Of a stretch of DNA of 64,000 nucleotides, positions 50,049 to 58,944 are shown piece by piece. Location of the stretch: positions 2,852,001-2,916,000 of the forward strand of contig CBDCNI010000001.1 of the NCBI GenBank assembly GCA_965219175.1, written 5' to 3'. The notes below the pieces were generated by a model. It did no database searches. It was not told the origin of the DNA and saw nothing but the letters and a program-made list of their open reading frames with translations. A program made the position numbers and the translations under genes. Origin of the DNA: JBBPZK01 sp965219175 (GTDB lineage Bacteria; Actinomycetota; Rubrobacteria; Rubrobacterales; Rubrobacteraceae). How positions within the stretch are numbered: position 1 is the first letter of the stretch; every line of letters begins with the position of its first letter.

Positions 50049-50129
50049 CTACTGGATGGTGGCGAATGATATGTAGATCGCGACTACCACGATGGTTAGG
50101 ACGATGACTATTATTAGCAACTCTCTCAT
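50049..50129 (-). CDS. 26-residue single-helix membrane peptide
   Basis: ATG 50129 follows GAGAGGAA. The peptide reads MRELLIIVIVLTIVVVAIYI, then SFATIQ and a TAG. Nineteen of its 26 residues are strongly hydrophobic with a charged N-cap, the design of a small single-pass membrane protein. It begins 16 bases after the ABC exporter stop on the same strand, so it is likely co-translated with it and may be a small accessory subunit (inference). Confidence 0.5.
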   Translation of the reverse strand: MRELLIIVIVLTIVVVAIYISFATIQ

Positions 50130-50145
50130 AATGGTTCCTCTCCGG

Positions 50146-51969
50146 TTATAGTCCCAGGGCGGTGTCGTGCTCTTGGAGCGCGTAGAGCCTGGCGTATAGG
50201 CCACCGGACGCCATGAGGTCCTCGTGGGAGCCGTTCTCCGCGATACGGCCGTCTTCTATAACGAGGATCTGGTCTACGTTTCGCACGAGCCTCAGTTCGT
50301 GGGCGATAACGAAGGTCGTTCGTCCCTCGGTGAGCACCCGCCAACTCTCTTCCACGGCGTCGGCGACTTCGGCGTCGAGTCCGGCCTGCGGCTCGTCCAG
50401 GATCAGGACGGGCGTATCCCGGAGCATCGCCCGCGCTATGGAGATCCGCTGCCGCTGCCCACCAGAGAGGCTCTCTCCCCGCTCAGAAAGCAACGTCTCG
50501 TATCCTTCCGGCATCTCCCGGATGAAACCGTCCGCCCCCGCAAGCTCCGCCGCGCGTTCTATCTCCCCGATCTCCGCTTCCGGCCTGCCATAGGCTATGT
50601 TCTCCGCGACCGTCGCCCGGAACAACAACGGCTCCTGCGGAACGAAAGTCACGGAATCCCGCAATGACTTGAGCGTGAATCCCTTTATGTCCTCGCCGTC
50701 TATCAAGACCCGTCCCGTTCGCGGGTCGTAGAGACGGACGATCAGGCCGGTTACGGTCGTCTTCCCGGCCCCGCTCACGCCCACGAGGGCAACCCTGCTC
50801 CCAGCCGCGACCTCGAAGTCGACCCCGCGCAGCACGTCCCCGGAATCTTCGTCGTAGGAGAAACCGACATCCTCGAAGCTCACCCGACCGTCGAAGCGAG
50901 GCGCAAGGCGGGCGTCCGGGGCGTCCTTTACAGTTGGTTCGGCGCTGAGGAGTTCCGCTATGCGCTCGCCGGAGACGAGGGAAGTGCCGATCTGGTTGGC
51001 CTGCCGGGAGAGAGACCAAAGCGGCGAGAGGAAAAGTCCTAGATAAGCAACAAAGACCGTGAGCTGGCCGACCGAGAGGACGCCAGCGAGCACCTGTCGG
51101 GCGGCGACGTAGAGGATCAGGGCGGCGCCGAGCCCCGCGACGGTCCCGAGCATGACGCTGAACTTCGCCTCGATCTTGGCTGAGTCGACGCTCGCCCTCA
51201 GGGACTCCCGGCTCTCGTTTCGGAAGCGCTCCATCTCGTACTCCTCGCGCCCGAAGAGCTTCACCGCCCGGATGCCGGTTATGGACTCCTGGATCACCGA
51301 AGCGATCGCTCCCTCCCGCGTCCTCACGGTCCTCATTCGTTCGATCAGGGCGCTCCTGTAACGCCGGACAGCCAGGAACAGGAAAGGCACGACCAGCAGC
51401 GCGAGCAACGTAAGCTGCCAACTCATCAACAACATGATGACCAGCATCCCGATCAAGATGGCGAACGAAGACCCTATCTCCACGATAGAGTCGACGAGCA
51501 AACTTCGCACCTCTTTCACGTCACTCGCCACGCGGGTGATCGTGTCGCCGGTTCGGCGCTTTCCGTGGTAATCGAGCCCGAGCGCGTGAACCTTCTTGTA
51601 GAGCGCCTCGCGCATGTCGAAAACAGTCTCCTGGCCGAGCCTGTTCAACGTGTAGCGCCGGTAAGAAGAGAATACCCGGCTCGCCGTGGAGATAACGACC
51701 AGCAGAAAAGCTATCCCCGCAAGCAAGAGCGCCGGGTCGGAGAGAAAGTCCGGCCAGAAGTCCGGTAGCTGTTTTTTGCCCTTTAGCACGTAGTCTAGGG
51801 CGAGCGCCAGCGGCCACGGCTGGGCGAGGCTCATCCCCGTCTCCAGGATCAGCAAAACGAGCGCCACCAGAAGCCCCTTGCGCCGCGACCTCAGGAAAGG
51901 CACGAAGTTGGATAGCGTATCTCTCGTGCGCCTAAAACCAGCGCCGTACTCGGCCAATCGTTCTCTCAC
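50146..51969 (-). CDS. ABC exporter, fused permease and ATPase (MsbA/LmrA type)
   Basis: This 607-residue half-transporter has a six-helix ABC membrane domain (RKGLLVALVLLILETGMSLA at helix 1) and an NBD with Walker A LVGVSGAGKTTVTGLI, signature SLSGGQRQRISIARAML, Walker B VLILDEPQAGLD and H-loop FVIAHELRLV. It would work as a homodimer, exporting lipid or drug. GTG start 51969 with TATCCT exactly 6 bases upstream and no Shine-Dalgarno site: another leaderless gene. It is followed by the 26-residue peptide. Confidence 0.93.
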   Translation of the reverse strand: MRERLAEYGAGFRRTRDTLSNFVPFLRSRRKGLLVALVLLILETGMSLAQPWPLALALDYVLKGKKQLPDFWPDFLSDPALLLAGIAFLLVVISTASRVFSSYRRYTLNRLGQETVFDMREALYKKVHALGLDYHGKRRTGDTITRVASDVKEVRSLLVDSIVEIGSSFAILIGMLVIMLLMSWQLTLLALLVVPFLFLAVRRYRSALIERMRTVRTREGAIASVIQESITGIRAVKLFGREEYEMERFRNESRESLRASVDSAKIEAKFSVMLGTVAGLGAALILYVAARQVLAGVLSVGQLTVFVAYLGLFLSPLWSLSRQANQIGTSLVSGERIAELLSAEPTVKDAPDARLAPRFDGRVSFEDVGFSYDEDSGDVLRGVDFEVAAGSRVALVGVSGAGKTTVTGLIVRLYDPRTGRVLIDGEDIKGFTLKSLRDSVTFVPQEPLLFRATVAENIAYGRPEAEIGEIERAAELAGADGFIREMPEGYETLLSERGESLSGGQRQRISIARAMLRDTPVLILDEPQAGLDAEVADAVEESWRVLTEGRTTFVIAHELRLVRNVDQILVIEDGRIAENGSHEDLMASGGLYARLYALQEHDTALGL

Positions 51970-51975
51970 GAGAAT

Positions 51976-51981
51976 AGGATA
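51976..51981 (-). promoter_or_regulatory. TATCCT -10 element of leaderless ABC exporter gene
   Basis: On the minus strand TATCCT, then ATTCTC, then the GTG start. The spacing equals that of both corA genes and nadE. No ribosome-binding site is present. Confidence 0.5.
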
Positions 51982-52055
51982 CCGCGACGCGGGCGGTTAG
52001 AATGTGTGCGCGATACCGGAGAAGCCGAAGCTATTGGAGAACCGGAAGGAAAAAA

Positions 52056-52442
52056 GTGGAAAGAAAGATCTTAGCAGCCGTCGAGGACCTGTTGTTCAAG
52101 AGCAAGATCCTCGAAACCGCCGACACTCTAGGCGTGGAGGCGAAGTTCCCGCGCAGTCCAGCGAAGCTGCTCGACGCCCTGCGCGACTCGCCGCCGGACC
52201 TGCTCGTCCTAGACCTGAACTCCGGACGCTTCGATCCACTGGACCTCTTAAAAACCATGAACGCAGACGCGCACCTCAAAGGTATACCGACCGTCGGCTT
52301 CCTCTCCCACGTCCAGGCAGACCTCGCGCTCGCCGCCCGCGAAGCCGGTTGCCGGCGCATCATGGCCCGTAGCGCCTTCACCAGAGACCTCCCGAAGATA
52401 CTCTCCGACGACACCAAAGACGGGAACGGTCTTGGCCGCTGA
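52056..52442 (+). CDS. Receiver-like (degenerate response regulator) protein
   Basis: This 128-residue protein has a CheY-like layout: VERKILAAVEDLLFKSKILE, the phospho-site strand LLVLDLNSGRFDPLDLL (Asp), and GIPTVGFLSHVQADL in place of the usual Thr/Ser-Ala-x-x-x-Lys region. The second acidic-pair residue is replaced, so phosphorylation may be lost. GTG 52056 follows GGAAGGA; an upstream GTG at 52002 is in frame but not preferred. It overlaps the NUDIX gene by 11 bases. There is no output domain. Confidence 0.65.
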   Translation: MERKILAAVEDLLFKSKILETADTLGVEAKFPRSPAKLLDALRDSPPDLLVLDLNSGRFDPLDLLKTMNADAHLKGIPTVGFLSHVQADLALAAREAGCRRIMARSAFTRDLPKILSDDTKDGNGLGR

Positions 52443-53004
52443 CGGGACTGAAAGGTCCGACGGAGCCTGGGAACGCCTCTCCTCGGAAGAGCTACTCGCG
52501 ACGCCCTACTTCACGCTCCGGTCCGACAGGCTGAAACTCCCGGACGGAGCCGTAAAAGACCCGTACTACGTGCTGGAGCGTCCGGACGCCGCCATCATCT
52601 TCCCACTGACGGAAGCGGGCGAAGTCGTAATGGTACGCCAGTACCGCCCGCCGCTGGAGAGCTTCGAACTCGGCCTCCCGGCGGGACTCGTCGAGCCAGG
52701 CGAAGACCCCGAGAAAGCAGCGCGCCGGGAGCTTGCCGAGGAGACCGGCTACGGCGGAGAAGAGTGGGAATTCCTGGCGTCCCTGGCCTCCTCACCGAGC
52801 CTCAAGGACAACTTCGCCCACCTCTTCCTGCTCCGCGACGCCGAACCCGTCTCCTCCCTCGACCCCGACGAGTACGAGCGGCTGGAGATAGTAACGGTTC
52901 CCCTCGATGAGTTGCTCGGCAAAGTCCTGGCCGGTGAAATAGTAAGCTCCAGCGGCGTCGCGGCTATCATGCTCGCCCTCGAAAGGTTGGGTAGCAGCCG
53001 GTAG
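52432..53004 (+). CDS. NUDIX hydrolase, ADP-ribose pyrophosphatase type
   Basis: This 190-residue protein has the Nudix box GLVEPGEDPEKAARRELAEETGYGG, preceded by VVMVRQYRPPLESFELGLPAG, which is the ADP-ribose pyrophosphatase (NudF/ORF209) signature. The C-terminal part keeps the acidic strand DEYERLEIV. It hydrolyses ADP-ribose or related nucleoside diphosphates. TTG 52432 is used; overlaps on both sides couple it with the receiver-like and methyltransferase genes. Confidence 0.92.
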   Translation: MAADGTERSDGAWERLSSEELLATPYFTLRSDRLKLPDGAVKDPYYVLERPDAAIIFPLTEAGEVVMVRQYRPPLESFELGLPAGLVEPGEDPEKAARRELAEETGYGGEEWEFLASLASSPSLKDNFAHLFLLRDAEPVSSLDPDEYERLEIVTVPLDELLGKVLAGEIVSSSGVAAIMLALERLGSSR

Positions 53005-53759
53005 TGGGAGGAGGTACGCACTCTACTGGAGATAGACCGGGAGCCTGGGACGAAGACGAGTCGGAAGCCTTCATAGAGTTCGGGCGGGCGATGGTGCCGG
53101 GCCGGGAGGAGATCGAACAGACTCTACTGGCCCTGATCCCCGCCGGGCGCGAGGAGTCGTTCGTGGGAGCAGAGATCGGCGCCGGCACGGGATGGTTGAG
53201 CGCGGCAGTACTGCAAGAATTCTCTGGCTCCAGGATGATAGGGTTGGACGGCTCGCCAACGATGCTGGACAGAGCAGCCGAACTGCTGGCGCCCTACGGA
53301 AAGCGGGCAGATCTGCGGCCCTTCCGTCTGGAGGATTCCTCGTGGATAGAAGCTCTGCCTCCCGTGAGGGTCTTTCTAAGCTCCCTCGTGCTACACCACC
53401 TCGACGGCCCCGGCAAGCGCGAGTTGTTCGCGCGACTGTTCTCGCGTCTCGAACCGGGTGGCGCATTATTGTTCGCCGATTTGATGCAGCCCCGGACAGA
53501 GCATGCCCGCAGGCAATACGCCGCCTCGTGGGAACGGGAGATCGGTCAGCGCTCGTTGGAGATTCACGGTGACGGACGTGCCCTGGAGTTCTTCGAGCGC
53601 GAGCGATGGAACATCTACGAGTATCCGGATCCCATGGATACGCCCTCTACACTTCCCGAGCAACTGCGCTGGATAGAGGAAGCCGGATTCGAGGGAGTCG
53701 ATGTTTTCTGGGCGAGGGCCGGACACGCGCTACTCGGCGGTTACAAGCCCGCCGGGTGA
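53004..53759 (+). CDS. Class I SAM-dependent methyltransferase
   Basis: This 251-residue protein has motif I GAEIGAGTGWLSAAVLQEF for SAM binding, the acidic residue at the end of the second strand (IGLDGSPTMLDRA), and the post-motif strand VFLSSLVLHHLDGPGKRELF, then PGGALLFADLM. It starts at GTG 53004, sharing one base with the NUDIX stop. The substrate is not predictable. Confidence 0.9.
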   Translation: MGGGTHSTGDRPGAWDEDESEAFIEFGRAMVPGREEIEQTLLALIPAGREESFVGAEIGAGTGWLSAAVLQEFSGSRMIGLDGSPTMLDRAAELLAPYGKRADLRPFRLEDSSWIEALPPVRVFLSSLVLHHLDGPGKRELFARLFSRLEPGGALLFADLMQPRTEHARRQYAASWEREIGQRSLEIHGDGRALEFFERERWNIYEYPDPMDTPSTLPEQLRWIEEAGFEGVDVFWARAGHALLGGYKPAG

Positions 53760-53762
53760 CAC

Positions 53763-53795
53763 AAAAAAGTCCGGACCCCTTTCGGAGCCCGGACT
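53763..53795 (-). terminator. Rho-independent terminator behind the IscA-type gene
   Basis: On the minus strand a hairpin (AGTCCGGGCTCC / GGACCCC-type stem, 53768-53795, two mismatches) is followed by TTTTTTGTGTC. It lies 23 bases past the stop of the 53818 gene. In the other direction it would also hinder the methyltransferase transcript. Confidence 0.75.
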
Positions 53796-53817
53796 CGTGT
53801 CTCTCGCTGGTTCTGGT

Positions 53818-54165
53818 CTAGCAGGTGAAGGAACTGCCGCAGCCACAGCCACCCTGAACGTTCGGGTTGTTGACGGCGAAGCCGGCGCCCATCAGGCCGT
53901 CGACGTAGTCAAACTCGCTGCCCGTGATGTACGGGACGCTCATGGCGTCGATCAGGACCTTGACGCCTTTGGCCTCCATGATCTCGTCGTCGTCGTTGAT
54001 CTCATCGTCGAAGTAGATGGAGTACTGGAAGCCGGAGCAACCACCGGGGCGGACACCGATCCTCAGCCCGAGGTCCTCTTCACCTTCCTGCTCCATTAGG
54101 GACTTGACCTTCTCGGCCGCGTTGTCGGTGATGGTTATGACGGCGGTCTCTTGTTTCTGGTCCAT
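53818..54165 (-). CDS. HesB/IscA-family iron-sulfur cluster protein (ErpA-like)
   Basis: This 115-residue protein has the A-type carrier pattern: LGLRIGVRPGGCSGFQYSIY (first Cys) and the C-terminal NPNVQGGCGCGSSF (Cys pair), with C111 following. Length is typical of IscA/ErpA. It carries [2Fe-2S] or [4Fe-4S] clusters to apo-proteins such as the ferredoxin type. ATG 54165 follows GGAGGTG; an upstream GTG at 54171 is less likely. Confidence 0.92.
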   Translation of the reverse strand: MDQKQETAVITITDNAAEKVKSLMEQEGEEDLGLRIGVRPGGCSGFQYSIYFDDEINDDDEIMEAKGVKVLIDAMSVPYITGSEFDYVDGLMGAGFAVNNPNVQGGCGCGSSFTC

Positions 54166-54237
54166 CAGCACCTCCGAGAATGCTGTAGTTGGGCGATCTC
54201 TTAGTCGGATGAATTATTACATCACTCCGTCTCAAGG

Positions 54238-56508
54238 TCAACGCCGGATCTTGTTCAGCAACCCGCGCAGCTTCCCACGCAAGCTCTTGGACGCCCGTCT
54301 CCCGATCCCCGCCAGCGCTCCTCTCGACCGGGCCAACAGAGAAGCCGGGTTGACAGCCCCGAGCATCCGCCGCCAGCGGGGCAACTTCTCGAACGAAAGC
54401 ACGGCCTCCCGATGCTCTTTCTCGCAAGGCTCCCGGTGGTCCACGGAGCCGCCGGAGTAGAGATGGCCGGAGTAACACCGGGCGAATTTTCGGAACGGTT
54501 CTTCCTCGACACCTGTCGCCCCGGCGAGGAGCAGCAGCCGTTCGGTCGGGGTGAGAGACGGCGAGTCGGCCAGCGAAGCGCCCGTCCCGCCGGGCGGGAT
54601 CACGTCCCGCAGGCGTCCGACGAGGTCTCCGTAGAGGTCTTCCGGTTTGCCGCGCGAGAGTAGCGCCCGCTTTCCTAGCGGCACGGCGGCGACCGCGAGG
54701 AGCGGCACGAACACGTACAGCGGCCACAGCGGCGTCCGCTCGACCGGCTTCTTTCGGGCGGGTTTCTTTTTAGGATTGTTGGCGGCCGGTGTTTTATCCG
54801 GGGAAGCCTGGGGCTTGTTTTCCTGGATCGGCTGGCCTCCTGCGGGGCTGTTGGGACGATTGACGGGCGGGATCAGCTCCTGGCGGGCGGCCGGGGTGCT
54901 CGGGCGCGGGGCGTTTTTCTGCATCACGTCCGGGACGGAGAATCCGGGGGTCGGGTCGAGGGGGTACCAGCCGACGTTCGGGAAGTAAAGTTCCACCCAG
55001 AGGTGCATGTTGGCGCCGGTGATCATGTACTGATCCGGCCCGACCTTCTGGCCGCTCGTGGCGCCGTAAACCACCCTCGACGGGACCCCCATCTCCCTCG
55101 CGAGCAACGCCATCGAGGTTGCGAACTGGGTACAGAATCCCTGCCGCCCACTACCGAGAAACGACTCTATGGCGTCGTTCGCCCGACGGTAATGAACGTC
55201 GAGGTTGTAGGTAAACCCGCCGTCGTAGAGAAGGTAAGTCTCTATGGCCCGCGCTTTATCGTAGGACGTCCTGGTCCTGTACTTGCGGAGGATCTTCTTG
55301 GAAGTCTGGCCCACGACCGCCGGGGTATTGTCCGGGAGCTGCAAGAAGTTCCGGCGCACCGACGCCGGGTAGGAAGTTCCCGCGCTCTGTAGCTGCTTCG
55401 ATGTGGGCTGAGGGACTTGGGAGAAAACCCTGTAGTAGCTTCCTTTCGCCAGTGGTTTGTCAACAGACCACGAGCCATCTGAGTTCTCCGTGGCGGACGG
55501 CATCGAGGAGTCGAGTATTTTGTACGCCCCGAACAAGTTGTTGGTCCTGGCGTTCAGGATCTCGACGCTCTGCACCACGGGATGGGTCTTTATGCCGGGT
55601 GAGATCTCCTCGCCGTAGCCTTTGCCGGGCTTGAGGGTGTTGGTCCAGCGCACGCCGTCGAAGTAGTTGAGGGTCCCGGCGCGCATGAAGACCGGCTCGC
55701 TGCTGTTTACCCGCATAAGCTCCGATTCCCTGCCTTTGGTCAGGTAATCCCCGACATCAGCCTGTACCGCGAGCCGGGAAGTGTTGCCGACCCCGATCTG
55801 GGTCCACTCCACGAGCGGCGGCCGGATGGCGGCGCCCGCGACGACCGGCAATAAGAGCACGAGGGCGACGACAGCCACACCGGCCATAACGCCCGCGCTT
55901 TCCGTCTCCTCGCTCCAGTCCGTCCTACCCGTAGCCAGCAGCAGCGATACGGCGGAGATCAGGAAAACGGCGAAGAACGGCCCGGCGCCGTCCTCGAAGC
56001 TTATGGTGCTCAGAACGCCGATGGTGAGGCCGAGGATCGCAACGGATATTATGGGACTCCGCTCGTAGAGCGTCGCCGAGGTCGCGAACGCCACCACGAG
56101 CATGACGAGCGGTATCAGGAGGACCAGGATGCCGGGCTGCAGGTCATAAGGTACGCGCGCTGTGTACATGATTCCCGCCCCCTGGTACACGTCGCCGCCT
56201 ATCAACCAGAACAATTCCCGCCAGCCCCGAATGGTTACCGGCGGCCACCCGTACACCGCGAACAGCGTATAGAGTACCGTGGCCGGTAGGATCAGGACGA
56301 AGCGATACCTCCCGGCCGACCCGACGAGCACCGCGACGAGTGCGGCGAAGAACATGGTCCAGAAAGCCCCGCCGCCGGAAGCGAGGACGTGCCGGGAGCC
56401 GAAATCACCGTAAATGTTGCCGGTGAACAGGATGCTAAAAGACGCGCCGGCCGCCAGCGCCGCCGCGTAGAGCGAGACTTTGACCCAGAGATCACGCATC
56501 CTACCCAC
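54238..56508 (-). CDS. Transglutaminase-like protein, TgpA/DUF3488 type
   Basis: This 756-residue protein has an N-terminal DUF3488-like multi-helix region (about residues 10-210). A transglutaminase-like domain follows, with GRQGFCTQFATSMALLAREM (Cys), HLWVELYFPNVGWYPLDPTPG (His, Asp), and after that a linker and a C-terminal DUF4129-like helix-rich region. The catalytic triad is intact. It is encoded directly behind the DUF58 gene, which its start overlaps by 8 bases. The MoxR-DUF58-TgpA set is a widespread operon thought to act in envelope protein processing; its substrates are unknown. Confidence 0.9.
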   Translation of the reverse strand: MGRMRDLWVKVSLYAAALAAGASFSILFTGNIYGDFGSRHVLASGGGAFWTMFFAALVAVLVGSAGRYRFVLILPATVLYTLFAVYGWPPVTIRGWRELFWLIGGDVYQGAGIMYTARVPYDLQPGILVLLIPLVMLVVAFATSATLYERSPIISVAILGLTIGVLSTISFEDGAGPFFAVFLISAVSLLLATGRTDWSEETESAGVMAGVAVVALVLLLPVVAGAAIRPPLVEWTQIGVGNTSRLAVQADVGDYLTKGRESELMRVNSSEPVFMRAGTLNYFDGVRWTNTLKPGKGYGEEISPGIKTHPVVQSVEILNARTNNLFGAYKILDSSMPSATENSDGSWSVDKPLAKGSYYRVFSQVPQPTSKQLQSAGTSYPASVRRNFLQLPDNTPAVVGQTSKKILRKYRTRTSYDKARAIETYLLYDGGFTYNLDVHYRRANDAIESFLGSGRQGFCTQFATSMALLAREMGVPSRVVYGATSGQKVGPDQYMITGANMHLWVELYFPNVGWYPLDPTPGFSVPDVMQKNAPRPSTPAARQELIPPVNRPNSPAGGQPIQENKPQASPDKTPAANNPKKKPARKKPVERTPLWPLYVFVPLLAVAAVPLGKRALLSRGKPEDLYGDLVGRLRDVIPPGGTGASLADSPSLTPTERLLLLAGATGVEEEPFRKFARCYSGHLYSGGSVDHREPCEKEHREAVLSFEKLPRWRRMLGAVNPASLLARSRGALAGIGRRASKSLRGKLRGLLNKIRR

Positions 56509-57742
56509 CCCCCCACGAAGACAGACTCACCCCGGAGAGCCCCGCAACACCTTCCGGGTGGCGCACGATGCTGACCAGCGCCCCTGCCGCCTCCAGACGC
56601 CCGATGTCCCCCAAAAATTTCTCTTCGCGCTCCGAAGAAGCTCCCGCCCGGTAAGTGTGAGAGGCGACCGCCACCACGACCACAGAGAGCCCCATACCCC
56701 TTAGCTTCTGGACGCTCTCGAAAAGCTCCTCTCCGAAGGCTCGGGAGATCAGCACGACCCCTTCCCCGAGCCTCTCGCGCTCTTCCCAAACGACGCCTCC
56801 AAGCTCTCTGTCTCCATCGGCCCTAACCGTCGCCAGCACGCCCATCGCCTCCCAGTAGGAAGCGCCGCCGGACCCGAAACCAGTGGCGCTCATCCCCCGG
56901 TCGGCGCACAGGAGACGCGACGGCAAGTGCTCGTCCGACAGGTGGGTGAGCACGGAACCCGCCGCCGATACGGCGTCTTCTATCTCCTTTTCCGGGGCGC
57001 GGAGTCCCCTGCGGTAGAGGTCGAGCGCAACGGTGTAGCGGCGCGGGGCCTGTACCGCGAACTCCTTGACGACTAACTGTCCCGTGCGGGCCACGCTCTT
57101 CCAGTGGATGTGGCGCCGGTCGTCCCCGATGCGGTACTCCCGCAGGTGGGCGAACTCGTCTCCCCGGTAGCCGTGAACGCCCCGTGCCCCGGCGTCTACG
57201 CTCCCTCCCCTGAGCGGAAAATCCGGGAGTGGATATACCTGAGGATAGACGGTAACCTCCGTACGCTCCTCGAACCCTCGGGCGAAACGCAGCAGTCCGA
57301 AGGGATCCACCGTCCGCACCTCGGCCGGACCAAGCTCATATACTCCCCGGCGGGCGAAGACGACCGGCGCCTCGGTCTCAGCCTCGCCCTTTCCTTTGAG
57401 GGCCATATCGAAGCTCCGGGGCTCCGGGAGGCGATCCACCACCTCTACCTTGGAGCCGACGAGCCGCGGGCCGCCGGAGAGTTTCAGGTCCACCGTGGAG
57501 CGTTTCCCGGCGAAGATTCTGGCCTCCGGCGGGAGGTTCCGGTAGAACCGGAGCCCCTTAGAACCGGCGAACCCGAGTAGAAATGCGGCGACAACGGCGG
57601 CAGCGAACGCGTAGCCGAGTTGGTAGAACTGGGTCGTGCCTATAAGGAAGGCGATCACGAGTATGACAACCCCGATCAGGATGGCCTGCCAGCCGCGGGC
57701 GGTGGGCCTCACCACCAAGCGCGAGTCTCCTTTATCCCGCAA
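56501..57742 (-). CDS. DUF58 protein
   Basis: This 413-residue protein has two N-terminal helices, then a beta-rich stretch, and the DUF58 signature REYRIGDDRRHIHWKSVART, followed by GQLVVKEFAVQAP. It sits between the MoxR ATPase gene (6 bases upstream) and the transglutaminase-like gene, in the standard order. It is a membrane-anchored von-Willebrand-like protein by family; its role is not established. Confidence 0.92.
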   Translation of the reverse strand: MRDKGDSRLVVRPTARGWQAILIGVVILVIAFLIGTTQFYQLGYAFAAAVVAAFLLGFAGSKGLRFYRNLPPEARIFAGKRSTVDLKLSGGPRLVGSKVEVVDRLPEPRSFDMALKGKGEAETEAPVVFARRGVYELGPAEVRTVDPFGLLRFARGFEERTEVTVYPQVYPLPDFPLRGGSVDAGARGVHGYRGDEFAHLREYRIGDDRRHIHWKSVARTGQLVVKEFAVQAPRRYTVALDLYRRGLRAPEKEIEDAVSAAGSVLTHLSDEHLPSRLLCADRGMSATGFGSGGASYWEAMGVLATVRADGDRELGGVVWEERERLGEGVVLISRAFGEELFESVQKLRGMGLSVVVVAVASHTYRAGASSEREEKFLGDIGRLEAAGALVSIVRHPEGVAGLSGVSLSSWGGG

Positions 57743-57747
57743 AGTCC

Positions 57748-58713
57748 CTACACCGCCTCCGTCACCGGCACGGAACCGAGGATCTCACGCACGATGTTCT
57801 CCGTAATGCCGGTTGTTCCATCGCGCGAGCCGTTGGCCGACTGGCGGGCGCCGGCGGATGGCACGAGCCGGTGTGACAGGACCACCGGGGCCAGGGCCTT
57901 CACGTCGTCCGGGATGCAGTAGGAGCGCCCCTCTGAGGCGGCGCGGGCTCTGGCGGCGGCCAGGAGCATCCGGCTCGCCCTCGGGGAAGCGCCGAGTGAG
58001 ATGCCCCGGTGGTCCCTCGTCGCCGAAGTTACGGAGACCAGATACCTCAATACGGCCTCGCTGGCGTGGACCTCCTCGACGAGCCGCTGCATCGCGAGGA
58101 ACTCATCAAGGCCCACGACCGGGCTCAACTCGGCCGCCTGGTCCCTGGCGAACCTCAGGAGGTCTACTTCCGCATCTTCGTCAGGGTAACCGAGATCCAT
58201 CTTGATCAGGAACCGGTCCAACTCGGCCTGCGGCAGCGGATACGTACCCTCGTGCTCGACCGGGTTTTGGGTGGCGATAACGCCGAAGGTCTGTGCGAGC
58301 CGGCGGGTGTTGCCGTCGACCGTAACAGAGCCTTCCTCCATCGCCTCCAGGAGGGCGCTCTGGGTTTTCGGGCTGGCGCGGTTGATCTCATCGGCCAGGA
58401 CTATGTTCGCGAAGACCGGCCCCGCCCAGAACTCGAAGCCCCGCTCGCCCTGGTTGTAGACGTTGAGGCCGGTAACGTCTGCCGGAAGGAGATCCGGGGT
58501 GAACTGTATCCGCTTGAAGTCCGCCTCTATCGAGCGGGCCAGCGACTTGGCGAGGAGCGTCTTCCCGACCCCCGGCACGTCTTCGATCAGGACGTGTCCA
58601 CCGGCGAGCAAGGCCGTAACGGCCAGGATGATTCCCTCACGCTTGCCCGAAACGGCGCGCTCGACATTGTCCGTTATCCGCTCTACGGTATCCGCGAAAT
58701 CGTTGTAATCCAA
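57748..58713 (-). CDS. MoxR-family AAA+ ATPase
   Basis: This 321-residue ATPase has Walker A LIEDVPGVGKTLLAKSLARS, Walker B FANIVLADEINRASPKTQSA, the sensor region GVIATQNPVEHEGTYPLPQA, and the arginine-finger region ELDRFLIKMDLGYP. It is the first gene of the operon. MoxR ATPases act as chaperones that assemble or activate metal or protein complexes. TTG start 58713. Confidence 0.94.
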   Translation of the reverse strand: MDYNDFADTVERITDNVERAVSGKREGIILAVTALLAGGHVLIEDVPGVGKTLLAKSLARSIEADFKRIQFTPDLLPADVTGLNVYNQGERGFEFWAGPVFANIVLADEINRASPKTQSALLEAMEEGSVTVDGNTRRLAQTFGVIATQNPVEHEGTYPLPQAELDRFLIKMDLGYPDEDAEVDLLRFARDQAAELSPVVGLDEFLAMQRLVEEVHASEAVLRYLVSVTSATRDHRGISLGASPRASRMLLAAARARAASEGRSYCIPDDVKALAPVVLSHRLVPSAGARQSANGSRDGTTGITENIVREILGSVPVTEAV

Positions 58714-58944
58714 AGAAGCCCCGCCATGCCTGCTAGACGACGAAAAAAGAGTATACCAAGCGATCCAGGATAGTCAGGGCTTTTTATCACGGTCTTATAT
58801 CTTGCCCCGGCTCGAACGAAAGGCCAAAACCGGCGAAGACTGGACTCGGAGAGGCCGCGCGGGGTAGAGTAGCGGTTATTGTGAGGGAGATGTCCGCCTC
58901 TCTTCGGGAGTCGGTACGCGGGATCCAACCAGGGAGGTAGCGGT

